This document shows, piece by piece, positions 16,823 to 24,695 of a stretch of 40,190 nt of DNA. Within the stretch, counting starts at the first letter, position 1, and every line of letters begins with the position of its first letter. The stretch is from a virus. The notes beneath the pieces were generated by a model, which saw nothing but the letters and a program-made list of their open reading frames with translations, searched no databases and was not told the origin of the DNA. Location: positions 1-40,190 of IMG/VR virus record IMGVR_UViG_3300034072_000852; one strand, written 5' to 3'. A program made the translations under genes and the position numbers.

Positions 16823-18877
16823 TTAGTACACGATCTCAGATTCGCCTCTGAGTCGGCGCTGGTAGTTGGAGTTCACATACGTACGGCTATTGTACGTCAG
16901 ATACTCCTTAGGACGGATGAATACATCCATCATGGTATCCACACCCTTGCGACGATAGGAATCGGGATTGATCAGCAACGGAGCCCATTCTTGGAAACTG
17001 ACAGCAGTACCCATCGAACGGTTCCAGATCAACGCCTTACCAATACCAAGGCATGCAGTTTCACTGCCTCGACCCATCGCATAGTTATTGACACCAGCTT
17101 GTAGCAACGCGTACATGATCGCCTCCATAGGTGCGATATTAACGTCCAGCTTAGGCGTGACCAAGTCATAGACTTGACCCAGCACACGCACTGGTGCGTC
17201 TTCTGTACTACGTTCGGCCAGGTTTTCGAACTTGGACTCAATCAGTTCCGCGATTGCGTTACCGTGAGCAGAGAACGATACCTGGATATCAGGCAACGTG
17301 AAGATCACGTCGTCCGGGTTCCATTTATCCAAATGGATCACGAAGTTGTTACGCTCGTCAGTCTTATATCCATGTTCATGAATATATTTGAGCAGCTGAT
17401 AGGACATCGAAGCTTGTCGTTTGCCTTGTTCCAGTTTCAGGGTATCGGAGCCCTGGGAACCATCACGCGGCGAGTTGTACACGATTCGAATCTTCTCGAA
17501 GCTTGTGATACGCTCGGGATTGAACATGGTGATGTCTTCACTATTGACCACATCAACCAAACCCAATGCATCATCACGCGCCACAATCAGCCTTGGACTC
17601 CACTTCAATACGTCCGGTTGAAGGACATAGTCAGTGTTCTTGACACCTCGACGGAAATACAGTCGCAGATCATCCGTGAAGACGATACCGGAGCCTTGAC
17701 CCGAAGAGATATGGTGCTTGGTAGACAGCGTCTTCTGTGAGATCTTGGAGACCACAGTCGTAGCTGACACCACACCCAAGTTAGCCCAACGCGAGTGATT
17801 GTTGCTCAATTGACCGAAACACACCTGACACACACCGTGTGCGTCTGGATGTTCACACGTCAGAACAGAGCGCATCTGGATCGTTGTCCCTTCCAGATGC
17901 TTGTCAGACTCCTTGACATACTTCAGCTTTCCAGTGCCTGCTTCCACATAGTACTTACCGACCAAGTACTTTAGGTCGGAGTTACGCCATTCACCAGTCG
18001 ATTCGATAATCCCTGCAGGACGCACGAAGAATGGGATGGTCTTATGTGTTCCACAATCCTCATAGTGGATACGTTCCAGGACACACGTCTGTAGTTGCAG
18101 GCGTCGAGAGAAATACTCAGAGTCCTGCAATGGAGATTCAGTCGCGGACAAGTGCTCAGCAGAACCCCGGGAGTCCCCTGCGAACTCATACAGGTTGTTC
18201 ATACCAAACAGATAGTTAGACCGAGCCAGGTGTCGGAAGATGCGACCGTTGACTTCTTTAGGAAATCCACGAACACCAATCGACTGGCATACCTGATTCA
18301 GTTTAACTGCGCCACTGCGAACAGCTTTGACCATTCCATTGTTAGCGTAGGCTTTATCATTGTTGATAACGTCCCCGATAACCTTATAGACATGCTCGAC
18401 ACCCTTGGGGGATGCCGGTGAAGTCATGGAAGCTTCCCAGATCTTGGGATGGTACATCAGGTCAATACAATCCATGAGGTGGATCGTCTGCAGATGCTGG
18501 CCAGAGTGTTTTCGTAGTGCAACGTACAATTCGTTCGTAGCTTCCTGGATCACGAGCTGGATACGCTCGCGCTGCTCAGGAGTCACAAACTCGTAATGCT
18601 CCGCGATCATCTTGAAGATATTGGATGCTAGCTTCGCATGGCTGGAAGCTTGAAGCATCTTCGATCCCAAGACGTGGGTGAAGTGACACCCCTTGGTGAT
18701 TTTGACTTCTGGGAAATCCAAGAATATCCGCCAATAAAAGGAACTGGCAAATGTTCTCTTTCGAGTTACCTCGATAACCTCCCCGTCGTCAAACTCAATC
18801 TCGAACTTCTTGTCAAACCTCTCTAGTATTTCCTCTGGACGCTTATGAATAAGCTCGCGTATTTTGTATTTGTTCAT
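16823..18877 (-). CDS. Phage multisubunit RNA polymerase beta' C-terminal subunit, probable non-virion polymerase (phiKZ gp74-like)
   Basis: 684 residues from ATG 18877 (AGAAG upstream; a TTG two codons earlier is possible). Bacterial beta' landmarks are in order: MVKAVRSGAVKLNQVCQSIGVRG (about 182-204, like the segment ending in LAGMRGLM), EDCGTH (C275), then C341, C350 and C353 (VLTCEHPDAHGVCQVCFG), the full second zinc site, and LGVVSATTVVSKISQKTLSTKHH, matching the trigger-loop segment [24 protein letters not shown]. The catalytic NADFDGD motif is not here, so beta' is split and its N-terminal half is elsewhere. It lies right after the beta gene, as gp71-73 and gp74 do in phiKZ by my recollection. 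Non-virion assignment is inference. Confidence 0.88.
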   Translation of the reverse strand: MNKYKIRELIHKRPEEILERFDKKFEIEFDDGEVIEVTRKRTFASSFYWRIFLDFPEVKITKGCHFTHVLGSKMLQASSHAKLASNIFKMIAEHYEFVTPEQRERIQLVIQEATNELYVALRKHSGQHLQTIHLMDCIDLMYHPKIWEASMTSPASPKGVEHVYKVIGDVINNDKAYANNGMVKAVRSGAVKLNQVCQSIGVRGFPKEVNGRIFRHLARSNYLFGMNNLYEFAGDSRGSAEHLSATESPLQDSEYFSRRLQLQTCVLERIHYEDCGTHKTIPFFVRPAGIIESTGEWRNSDLKYLVGKYYVEAGTGKLKYVKESDKHLEGTTIQMRSVLTCEHPDAHGVCQVCFGQLSNNHSRWANLGVVSATTVVSKISQKTLSTKHHISSGQGSGIVFTDDLRLYFRRGVKNTDYVLQPDVLKWSPRLIVARDDALGLVDVVNSEDITMFNPERITSFEKIRIVYNSPRDGSQGSDTLKLEQGKRQASMSYQLLKYIHEHGYKTDERNNFVIHLDKWNPDDVIFTLPDIQVSFSAHGNAIAELIESKFENLAERSTEDAPVRVLGQVYDLVTPKLDVNIAPMEAIMYALLQAGVNNYAMGRGSETACLGIGKALIWNRSMGTAVSFQEWAPLLINPDSYRRKGVDTMMDVFIRPKEYLTYNSRTYVNSNYQRRLRGESEIVY

Positions 18878-18929
18878 TGACAACTTCTGAACCTAAGAGT
18901 TATTGCATTTGGTCGTTCTGATTCCTTAT

Positions 18930-18942
18930 CCCATATATAAAG
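18930..18942 (-). promoter_or_regulatory. Candidate early promoter box for beta' gene
   Basis: CTTTATATATGGG on the minus strand, 53 bases upstream of ATG 18877. A divergent member of the box seen at 21197, 26308, 26895 and 35870. Confidence 0.4.
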
Positions 18943-19000
18943 ACAACCACAGTCCAACCATGACTATGTACCATGGTCATCTTTATTTTATATATCCCTC

Positions 19001-21142
19001 TTAAGGATAAACCTTTCCCTCCTCGGGCACATAAACCATCTCAACACCATAACAGTGCAAGAAGTTCGTAGCAATCCCGATAGGGCGTGTATCACCATAG
19101 TCGAACTGAGTCCGATCGATGATATTGTCAATATTGCCGGAATGCTCACAGGAAACCAAAGCTCGCGCCATCTGCAGCTGTACCACAGGGTTGCTGGCTC
19201 GGTCCATCATGTCTGCGATCATCTCGGGGTCTTGAGTGTGAGCCGCATAAGCGCGAGCCTCGGATTCACCGATGGTTCGAGCTGGGCTGTCCTTCCATGG
19301 CTTGCTGTACTTATCAGCTTGGTTATGCTTGATCAATACTCCAAACGGACCATGGGCGGCAGTAGCGACAGTCAGAGTGTCTTCGGCTGTCTTGTCCAAG
19401 AGCATGATCGGCAATGGTGCGATCAAGATTGGATCCTTGGTAGGCTCGCTGTGTCCGTCTTCGATCAACTGGTGAGTCACGGGACCATAGCAGACAGGCA
19501 GCCATTGTTCCATATCCCACGCAGCCAAAGGAGCGGGCTTCTTGCAACCGATATCCCGAATGAAACGTGGATTATCCTCGATACATTCATAGACATGCAG
19601 ACGTTTGTATTTGACTGGCAGTCGATCCAGTCGCTCAGAGTGTTCGGGATTCACACAAGCATAGGTCTTCATCAAGAACTCCCATGCCTTATTGAACACC
19701 TCATCACTCAGATACTCGACTTCCTCCGGACTACATCCTGGCTTGAGACCAGTGATTTCCCGAAGAACTCGCCCAGCCTTGACAGCAGCAGCGCCGAACT
19801 GCATCAGATACAGTCGAGCGAAGTTGGTTCGCGCCACAGTACCATCTGGCGCCATGACCACGTCAGCCACATTACCGTCTGCGTCTCGGGGCATCCGGTA
19901 AGAAGGAAGGATCTGAGCAATCACGCCCTTGTCACCAGACAACGAAGTCAGCTTGGCACCCAAGGTAGGCAGCAGCTCATACTCAACGACAAACTCGATA
20001 TAGTATTCGTCCAGCGGTTCCTTGTTCATAATGCCTTGCAAGGGCTTCTCGTTATGAGCGCGACGCTTGTGGTCGCAGATCGCGCGAGCATGCACAAGCA
20101 TGGCTTTGAGTTCCTTGGAGAAGTTCGGTGTGTTAGTACCAAACTTCGTATAAGCCTCTCGGCAAATACGACGCTCACATTCCAGCAGTTCTTCGTTGAA
20201 ACGGATATATGCCTGGCGATACTTCTCCAGCTGCTGTGTCATTTGAGGCGGCAAAGCAGAAATGGTATCTGCATTACCGATGACCTTGATATCTACGATT
20301 CGACCACGATGGCCTTGACGAGCATAGATCGGTTCATCAAACGCATAATTGATACGCTTGGTAGCCGAGCGAGACATCGTCACGGGAGCCAGACCAGGTG
20401 CATATTCACGCAGCCACAGCAAAGCTCCGTCGTCTTCGGTGTATTCGCCGATATCGTAAAAGCCCTTGTAGTTCTCATCAGTTCCGATGTTGACTGGGAA
20501 CTTCTTCACACCAATGTTGGCGCTGCGGCGTTCGTAGACTTTATACCCCAGCTTAGGCAGACAGTCCTCATTGATCAAAACCGCGTCCTCAGCCACGATG
20601 TCAGCAGATGCCAGCATACAGTTGAGGTTGGTGGTCATCGTGTGGAAACCACCGATGTTCGCTGGTGTGTCCCCGAGAACTGTATCCTTGGCCAGCTTCA
20701 TGCCTGGTGAGATGTTCTTGAGATGGTCCGACAGTTTGTTGCGATAGCCGAAATACTGATGATACGACTTATGGTACGGGACGCATACCACGTCATATAG
20801 ACCAGTCTCGTCGTCAACAATAACCACCACAGTCTCGGGATTGAATCCCAGACTGCCTTGACCAACACCCCGTGGATATCGATCAATCGCTTGGAACACC
20901 CGGGCGTCGAATGGCACTCGTTCACTCGTAGTGTACTTACTGTACTCAACTTCCACCCCTGCAAGAGTGTAGGGTAGTTCCGCGCCGTCGATCACCAAGT
21001 GCTGGGATGCATGCGAACTCATCATCGTGGATCGAGACGGTGAGTTGTTTGTCAGAAATGGATTCCATGCATGGAAACCCACAACTTCAGGACGCATCTG
21101 GTTAACTTGGTGTTGACCTAGTTCACGTTGCGATTCTAACAT
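19001..21142 (-). CDS. Phage multisubunit RNA polymerase beta C-terminal subunit, probable non-virion polymerase (phiKZ gp71-73-like)
   Basis: 713 residues, ATG 21142. The N-terminus NPFLTNNSPSRSTMMSSHASQ (about 27-47) matches the rifampicin-pocket segment of bacterial beta ([21 protein letters not shown]). LTSLSGDKGVIAQILPSYRM (about 398-417, K405) matches the active-site segment GRHGNKGVISKI..EDMP, and DGTVARTNFARLYLMQFG matches GVPSRMNIGQ..E. It therefore covers roughly the C-terminal half of beta, including the catalytic lysine region; the N-terminal half must be encoded elsewhere. It is adjacent to and upstream of the beta' gene, the layout I recall for phiKZ genes 71-73 and 74. A candidate early box lies 55-71 bases upstream. 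RNA polymerase beta identity is firm. Confidence 0.9.
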   Translation of the reverse strand: MLESQRELGQHQVNQMRPEVVGFHAWNPFLTNNSPSRSTMMSSHASQHLVIDGAELPYTLAGVEVEYSKYTTSERVPFDARVFQAIDRYPRGVGQGSLGFNPETVVVIVDDETGLYDVVCVPYHKSYHQYFGYRNKLSDHLKNISPGMKLAKDTVLGDTPANIGGFHTMTTNLNCMLASADIVAEDAVLINEDCLPKLGYKVYERRSANIGVKKFPVNIGTDENYKGFYDIGEYTEDDGALLWLREYAPGLAPVTMSRSATKRINYAFDEPIYARQGHRGRIVDIKVIGNADTISALPPQMTQQLEKYRQAYIRFNEELLECERRICREAYTKFGTNTPNFSKELKAMLVHARAICDHKRRAHNEKPLQGIMNKEPLDEYYIEFVVEYELLPTLGAKLTSLSGDKGVIAQILPSYRMPRDADGNVADVVMAPDGTVARTNFARLYLMQFGAAAVKAGRVLREITGLKPGCSPEEVEYLSDEVFNKAWEFLMKTYACVNPEHSERLDRLPVKYKRLHVYECIEDNPRFIRDIGCKKPAPLAAWDMEQWLPVCYGPVTHQLIEDGHSEPTKDPILIAPLPIMLLDKTAEDTLTVATAAHGPFGVLIKHNQADKYSKPWKDSPARTIGESEARAYAAHTQDPEMIADMMDRASNPVVQLQMARALVSCEHSGNIDNIIDRTQFDYGDTRPIGIATNFLHCYGVEMVYVPEEGKVYP

Positions 21143-21196
21143 ATCGATAGTAGCCTTTCTTTTTAACTAACCGGTTGAGTCACATCGAAGATGCGG

Positions 21197-21213
21197 CTCA
21201 TATAAAGTATATA
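21197..21213 (-). promoter_or_regulatory. Candidate early promoter box for beta gene
   Basis: TATATACTTTATATGAG on the minus strand, 55 bases upstream of ATG 21142, matching the boxes at 26308-26324 and 35870-35886 at 14-15 of 17 positions. Confidence 0.55.
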
Positions 21214-21237
21214 CCAACTTAAAATTCTAGAAAAGCC

Positions 21238-21609
21238 ATGGCCTCCAATCAAAAACTCTACGAACTCCTGATTTACAGCAACGCCAGCTGGCCCATGTTT
21301 GATCCTTCAGTCAAGACCTGCATGGAGCAACACCTTCAATATCTCAAAACAGCTGGTAATGTCCGAGAGGTGCTTATTGATAATAAGTACAAAGGAAAGT
21401 ACTATGGCGACTTTTACGCGGTCTTGTCTGACCTCGGACTAGCGCCTAAGTATCATTACCTTACTTTGCTTCTCAATGGGATGACAAATCCAATTGAATT
21501 CGTCAACCAACTGACCACAGTGCGTCTTCCTGATACAGATATCATTGATCAGATTCTGTCTGTATATAATACAGGCAAAGCCAATCTTAAGACCGAACCA
21601 GGACAATAA
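21238..21609 (+). CDS. Unknown small protein divergent from RNA polymerase beta
   Basis: 123 residues, ATG 21238, AGAAAAG upstream. Not recognised. Soluble, Leu/Tyr-rich, probably helical. It is the only plus-strand gene between 12875 and the window end, sitting between the beta gene and the gene at 21668, and is closed by a bidirectional stem-loop. In phiKZ the flanking genes are consecutive as far as I recall, so this may be an insertion into the polymerase block. Confidence 0.6.
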   Translation: MASNQKLYELLIYSNASWPMFDPSVKTCMEQHLQYLKTAGNVREVLIDNKYKGKYYGDFYAVLSDLGLAPKYHYLTLLLNGMTNPIEFVNQLTTVRLPDTDIIDQILSVYNTGKANLKTEPGQ

Positions 21610-21623
21610 GAAAAATTCACACA

Positions 21624-21657
21624 TACCCAGATCTGTCCATTCGGGCAGATCTGGGTA
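21624..21657. terminator. Bidirectional terminator
   Basis: 12 bp perfect stem TACCCAGATCTG, extendable by three inner pairs to an ATTC loop, between convergent genes ending at 21609 and 21668. Confidence 0.82.
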
Positions 21658-21667
21658 GTGTCAGGTC

Positions 21668-23134
21668 TTAGCGACGCCAGTTAGCTCCGCGACGAGCTAG
21701 TGGTTCATCGTCATAAAGACCTCGGCTAGGTGCTGAGTAGCGACCATTATCACGCCCGTAGTCCCGTCCATAACCCCGAGGCTCTGGATCTTCGCGCCAA
21801 CCGCGCCCACGGGAAACAGGCTCTTCACGCCAACCACGACGACGATCTTCTTCGTCGTAACGAGAACCGTAACGACTAGTGCGACCGCGGGAATCATCGT
21901 ACTGACGACCACGGGGCTCGTAGCGTCGATTCTCTTCTTCGTAGGTCAGCGTGCTACGCTCCAGGTCTGGACGCTTGCGCAGAATGTCGCCGATGGTCTT
22001 TTGTCCTGTAGGCTTGGGCTCATTGGACTCAGACGACTGTCGACGATCTTCCCACGGCGGATCCACGGTGTCATCCTTTTCAGCTTCCCAACGCTGACGC
22101 AGGCGAGCCTTAGCGTCATTGTCAGAAGTTTGAGTAGGACGCTGAGTGCTTCGCACTGGAGGAGCATTTTCCTCAGCAGTAGGTTCAACCTGATTGCCCG
22201 ATACACCCATATTGCCAGGAAGCGCAGGGATTCTCCGATTGAAGACAGCCAGCTTAGCCACTCCATCTTCAGTCAGGAAAGTCTCCCACGGTGTCTTGAC
22301 CAGAATGGTATCAGTGCTGATACCGGCACGCTCCAGGGGTTCCTTCAGAGTTTCAGCGATCAGATTGATTCGATCACTGATCTTCTTGACGCTCATCAAG
22401 AACGACAGCAAGTTCGGCGCAAATGTATCGCCATAGCCGCTATTGTAAGCTTCAGACACATCGGCATCGACTTCTGGGAAGATAGCCTTTGCCAGTTGTT
22501 TGAAAGCTTTGTAGTCCTTAGCGCGGTACTTCTGATCAGTGCCTGGCTTGCATGGCTCTTCACCTTCAAACAGACGCTCAAACAGAGGAAACGCCACAGA
22601 ACACACACGCTGGTAGCTCTTACCGCCATGACGACCATTTTGTTTGACATACAGACGCAAAGGCCAGTGTGTCGAGTCATGCGGATGAGCTTTGATGTGA
22701 CCCCAGATGAACGAAGTCCAAGTGGCGATGGTCTTGTCTTCCGCATCCACCAAGTCCTTGATGAACTCGATTTGCTGAATCGACATACTCTTTTGCAGAT
22801 TGATGTCGGTGTGCAGGCGGATCAGACCAGAGCCCAGCGTACTGATCGACAAGATCAGTCGCATAGTCATCGCGCGCTTGTAGAACGCAAAGACTTCAGA
22901 CTCACCGCGGATAATCTGCTCACACAGCGGATGAAAGAAGACGTTGTTGTCAGGATCAGGGTTCTTCAAGTGTCCTGGGAACGGCAGAACCAGTTTACGG
23001 TTCATAACCATTACGTTATCAGGCTTCTTCTTGTCGGACTCTGGTTTGTGTACGACGAAGAAGTCATCATCTACCTGAAGACCAGCCGAATCCAGCAAGT
23101 CAAAGTAGAAATCCAAAATGGTAGGTTCGCTCAT
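21668..23134 (-). CDS. Unknown protein with Arg/Gly/Tyr-rich C-terminal tail (phiKZ gp70 position)
   Basis: 488 residues, ATG 23134 with GAGAAAC upstream. Residues 1 to about 310 look like a folded domain (for example SFIWGHIKAHPHDSTHWPLRLYVKQ). Residues ~320 to 400 are charged and Ser/Thr/Pro-rich, and the last ~80 are Arg/Gly/Tyr/Asp-rich with several RG and RGR units (RGRGWRED). RG-rich tails commonly bind RNA or single-stranded DNA. By gene order it would be the counterpart of phiKZ gp70; function not known to me. A nucleic-acid-binding role is inference from the tail. It is preceded by a stem-loop ending only 15 bases before the start codon. Confidence 0.68.
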   Translation of the reverse strand: MSEPTILDFYFDLLDSAGLQVDDDFFVVHKPESDKKKPDNVMVMNRKLVLPFPGHLKNPDPDNNVFFHPLCEQIIRGESEVFAFYKRAMTMRLILSISTLGSGLIRLHTDINLQKSMSIQQIEFIKDLVDAEDKTIATWTSFIWGHIKAHPHDSTHWPLRLYVKQNGRHGGKSYQRVCSVAFPLFERLFEGEEPCKPGTDQKYRAKDYKAFKQLAKAIFPEVDADVSEAYNSGYGDTFAPNLLSFLMSVKKISDRINLIAETLKEPLERAGISTDTILVKTPWETFLTEDGVAKLAVFNRRIPALPGNMGVSGNQVEPTAEENAPPVRSTQRPTQTSDNDAKARLRQRWEAEKDDTVDPPWEDRRQSSESNEPKPTGQKTIGDILRKRPDLERSTLTYEEENRRYEPRGRQYDDSRGRTSRYGSRYDEEDRRRGWREEPVSRGRGWREDPEPRGYGRDYGRDNGRYSAPSRGLYDDEPLARRGANWRR

Positions 23135-23149
23135 ATTTGTTTCTCAAAG

Positions 23150-23179
23150 ACTCATGGACCCGTTAAGGTCCATGAGTCA
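23150..23179 (-). terminator. Intergenic stem-loop
   Basis: 12 bp perfect stem GACTCATGGACC with 6-base loop between co-directional genes. Only 15 bases separate it from the next start codon, leaving no room for a promoter. Confidence 0.7.
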
Positions 23180-23186
23180 GGGTTGC

Positions 23187-24653
23187 TTAAATGCCGCTTA
23201 CAGCGTAACCTGTGGAGGAATCCAGCTCGTTTGGCAGACGGTGGATCAGTGTCTCGATGTCATTGGAGAGATTCTCCAAGTGAGTTGCGTCACGAGTGAA
23301 GAACGGAGTCATCAAGCTGTCTGCGAAAGACGGCACGAAGAATCGCTGCTCGTGACCACCGTGGACACTTACAAAGATTTCTGTCTGGTCATACAGGTTA
23401 GCAGACACGCGAATTGCGAAGTCATCCCGACCGGCGCCAGACAGATCGAACAACAGATCATGGATTTGTTGCTCCATACGCTCGAAGATCTCCAAAGGCA
23501 TGTTCTCTGCAATCGGAAGAGCATCTTCAGTCATCACCACGATTTCATGATCGATGTTCAGGTTACTGATGCTACCAGTGTAACCACGATGATAGTTACT
23601 CATCATGATCGCGCCCAGGCTGTTTGCGATCTGCGTAGCCCACTGAGCTTCGATGGTCGCCGCGCGCCAGTCACTCACATAAGCATCGGTGCTAGCCAGC
23701 TTAGCCAATGCACGACCTTCCAGGATGGTGCCCTCGATCACACCGTTCCGGCGGCAGTCTGGATCCAGATCGTACAGGTCACGCAACGTGAAGTTGGTCG
23801 CCACTTGTACTTGCTTGATCACAGCTAGCTGACGCAGGAATGGATTGTCCTCCAGCATAGCGATATCCGAAGCCAGCTCTTGCTGAGTGCGTGCCAGGAT
23901 ATTGTCGCTATCTACGCCGAAGTCCATGGGCTGGATATTTCGGCGATAAGTTTCCAGTGTGGAGCTGAGGTATTGGCCGGGAAGGTTGTCGGCTCGACGA
24001 GCGAAGATCGCATCTGCTGGAGAATTCAAGCGAGTGCGATAGTCACTGACTTCACTGGCATAGCCATTGGAGATGAAGCGCTGCTGCATGTTGCTATAGA
24101 CGTCAACAGTCCGCATGAGTTCCACGCGGTTGTTGCTATCATAGACCAAGCGGCCATCGATCACCTGAGCCGATTCCTTGACAATCCCGAAATACTCAGG
24201 ACCGCGAGGAGTCATGCGTTCGACGCGCTGCACACGAATGAAGCCATTGATGTACCAAGGCATATTCTCATCAATGTTGCCATTGCGAGTCAAACCCAGA
24301 TACGAGGAGAATCCCTGGAAGTAGTAAACATCTTCACCACCCAGACGAGACTCCACCACGACTTCCATCATGAATCGGCAACGAGACTCGCCCCAGCCTT
24401 CTGGAATCTCGATCAAGTCACGATCTGTTACCGAAGATACGGGAGCCAAAATGCCAGCGCTGATGCCACGGAAGCTATTGGCTGTGATACGACCTTTGCC
24501 AGCAGACATCAGTCGATTCCGAATACTTTCCATGGAATGCTCATTGAGTTCCATTTGAAAAGCACGGTTGTAGACGTCATGAAACGCACCAGTCTGCTGA
24601 ATAAACATGCTGCGAATCTTGACGATATCACCACCGAAGCGAGAATGTGACAT
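23187..24653 (-). CDS. Conserved-type unknown protein, candidate PicA/Imp1 (phiKZ gp69 position)
   Basis: 488 residues, ATG 24653 with AAAAGGAAA upstream. No sequence motif I can name; the protein is soluble and mixed alpha/beta (for example CRFMMEVVVESRLGGEDVYYFQGFSSY). If the block from 26267 down to 16823 keeps phiKZ order (68, 69, 70, 71-73, 74), this is the gp69 position. phiKZ gp69 and its 201phi2-1 homolog PicA are needed to import selected proteins into the phage nucleus, as I recall. The assignment rests only on order and size. It could instead be a virion structural protein. Confidence 0.4.
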   Translation of the reverse strand: MSHSRFGGDIVKIRSMFIQQTGAFHDVYNRAFQMELNEHSMESIRNRLMSAGKGRITANSFRGISAGILAPVSSVTDRDLIEIPEGWGESRCRFMMEVVVESRLGGEDVYYFQGFSSYLGLTRNGNIDENMPWYINGFIRVQRVERMTPRGPEYFGIVKESAQVIDGRLVYDSNNRVELMRTVDVYSNMQQRFISNGYASEVSDYRTRLNSPADAIFARRADNLPGQYLSSTLETYRRNIQPMDFGVDSDNILARTQQELASDIAMLEDNPFLRQLAVIKQVQVATNFTLRDLYDLDPDCRRNGVIEGTILEGRALAKLASTDAYVSDWRAATIEAQWATQIANSLGAIMMSNYHRGYTGSISNLNIDHEIVVMTEDALPIAENMPLEIFERMEQQIHDLLFDLSGAGRDDFAIRVSANLYDQTEIFVSVHGGHEQRFFVPSFADSLMTPFFTRDATHLENLSNDIETLIHRLPNELDSSTGYAVSGI

Positions 24654-24695
24654 TTGTATTTCCTTTTAAGTTAACGGAGGGCGAAATAGTTATGC

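Noticed and set aside
18957-18980. Possible stem-loop after the beta gene
   Set aside because: Only 5-6 bp stems with competing pairings; much weaker than the other junction stem-loops.
19055-20710. 551-codon plus-strand frame opposite RNA polymerase beta
   Set aside because: The opposite strand encodes unmistakable beta motifs; the plus-strand product has no recognisable pattern.
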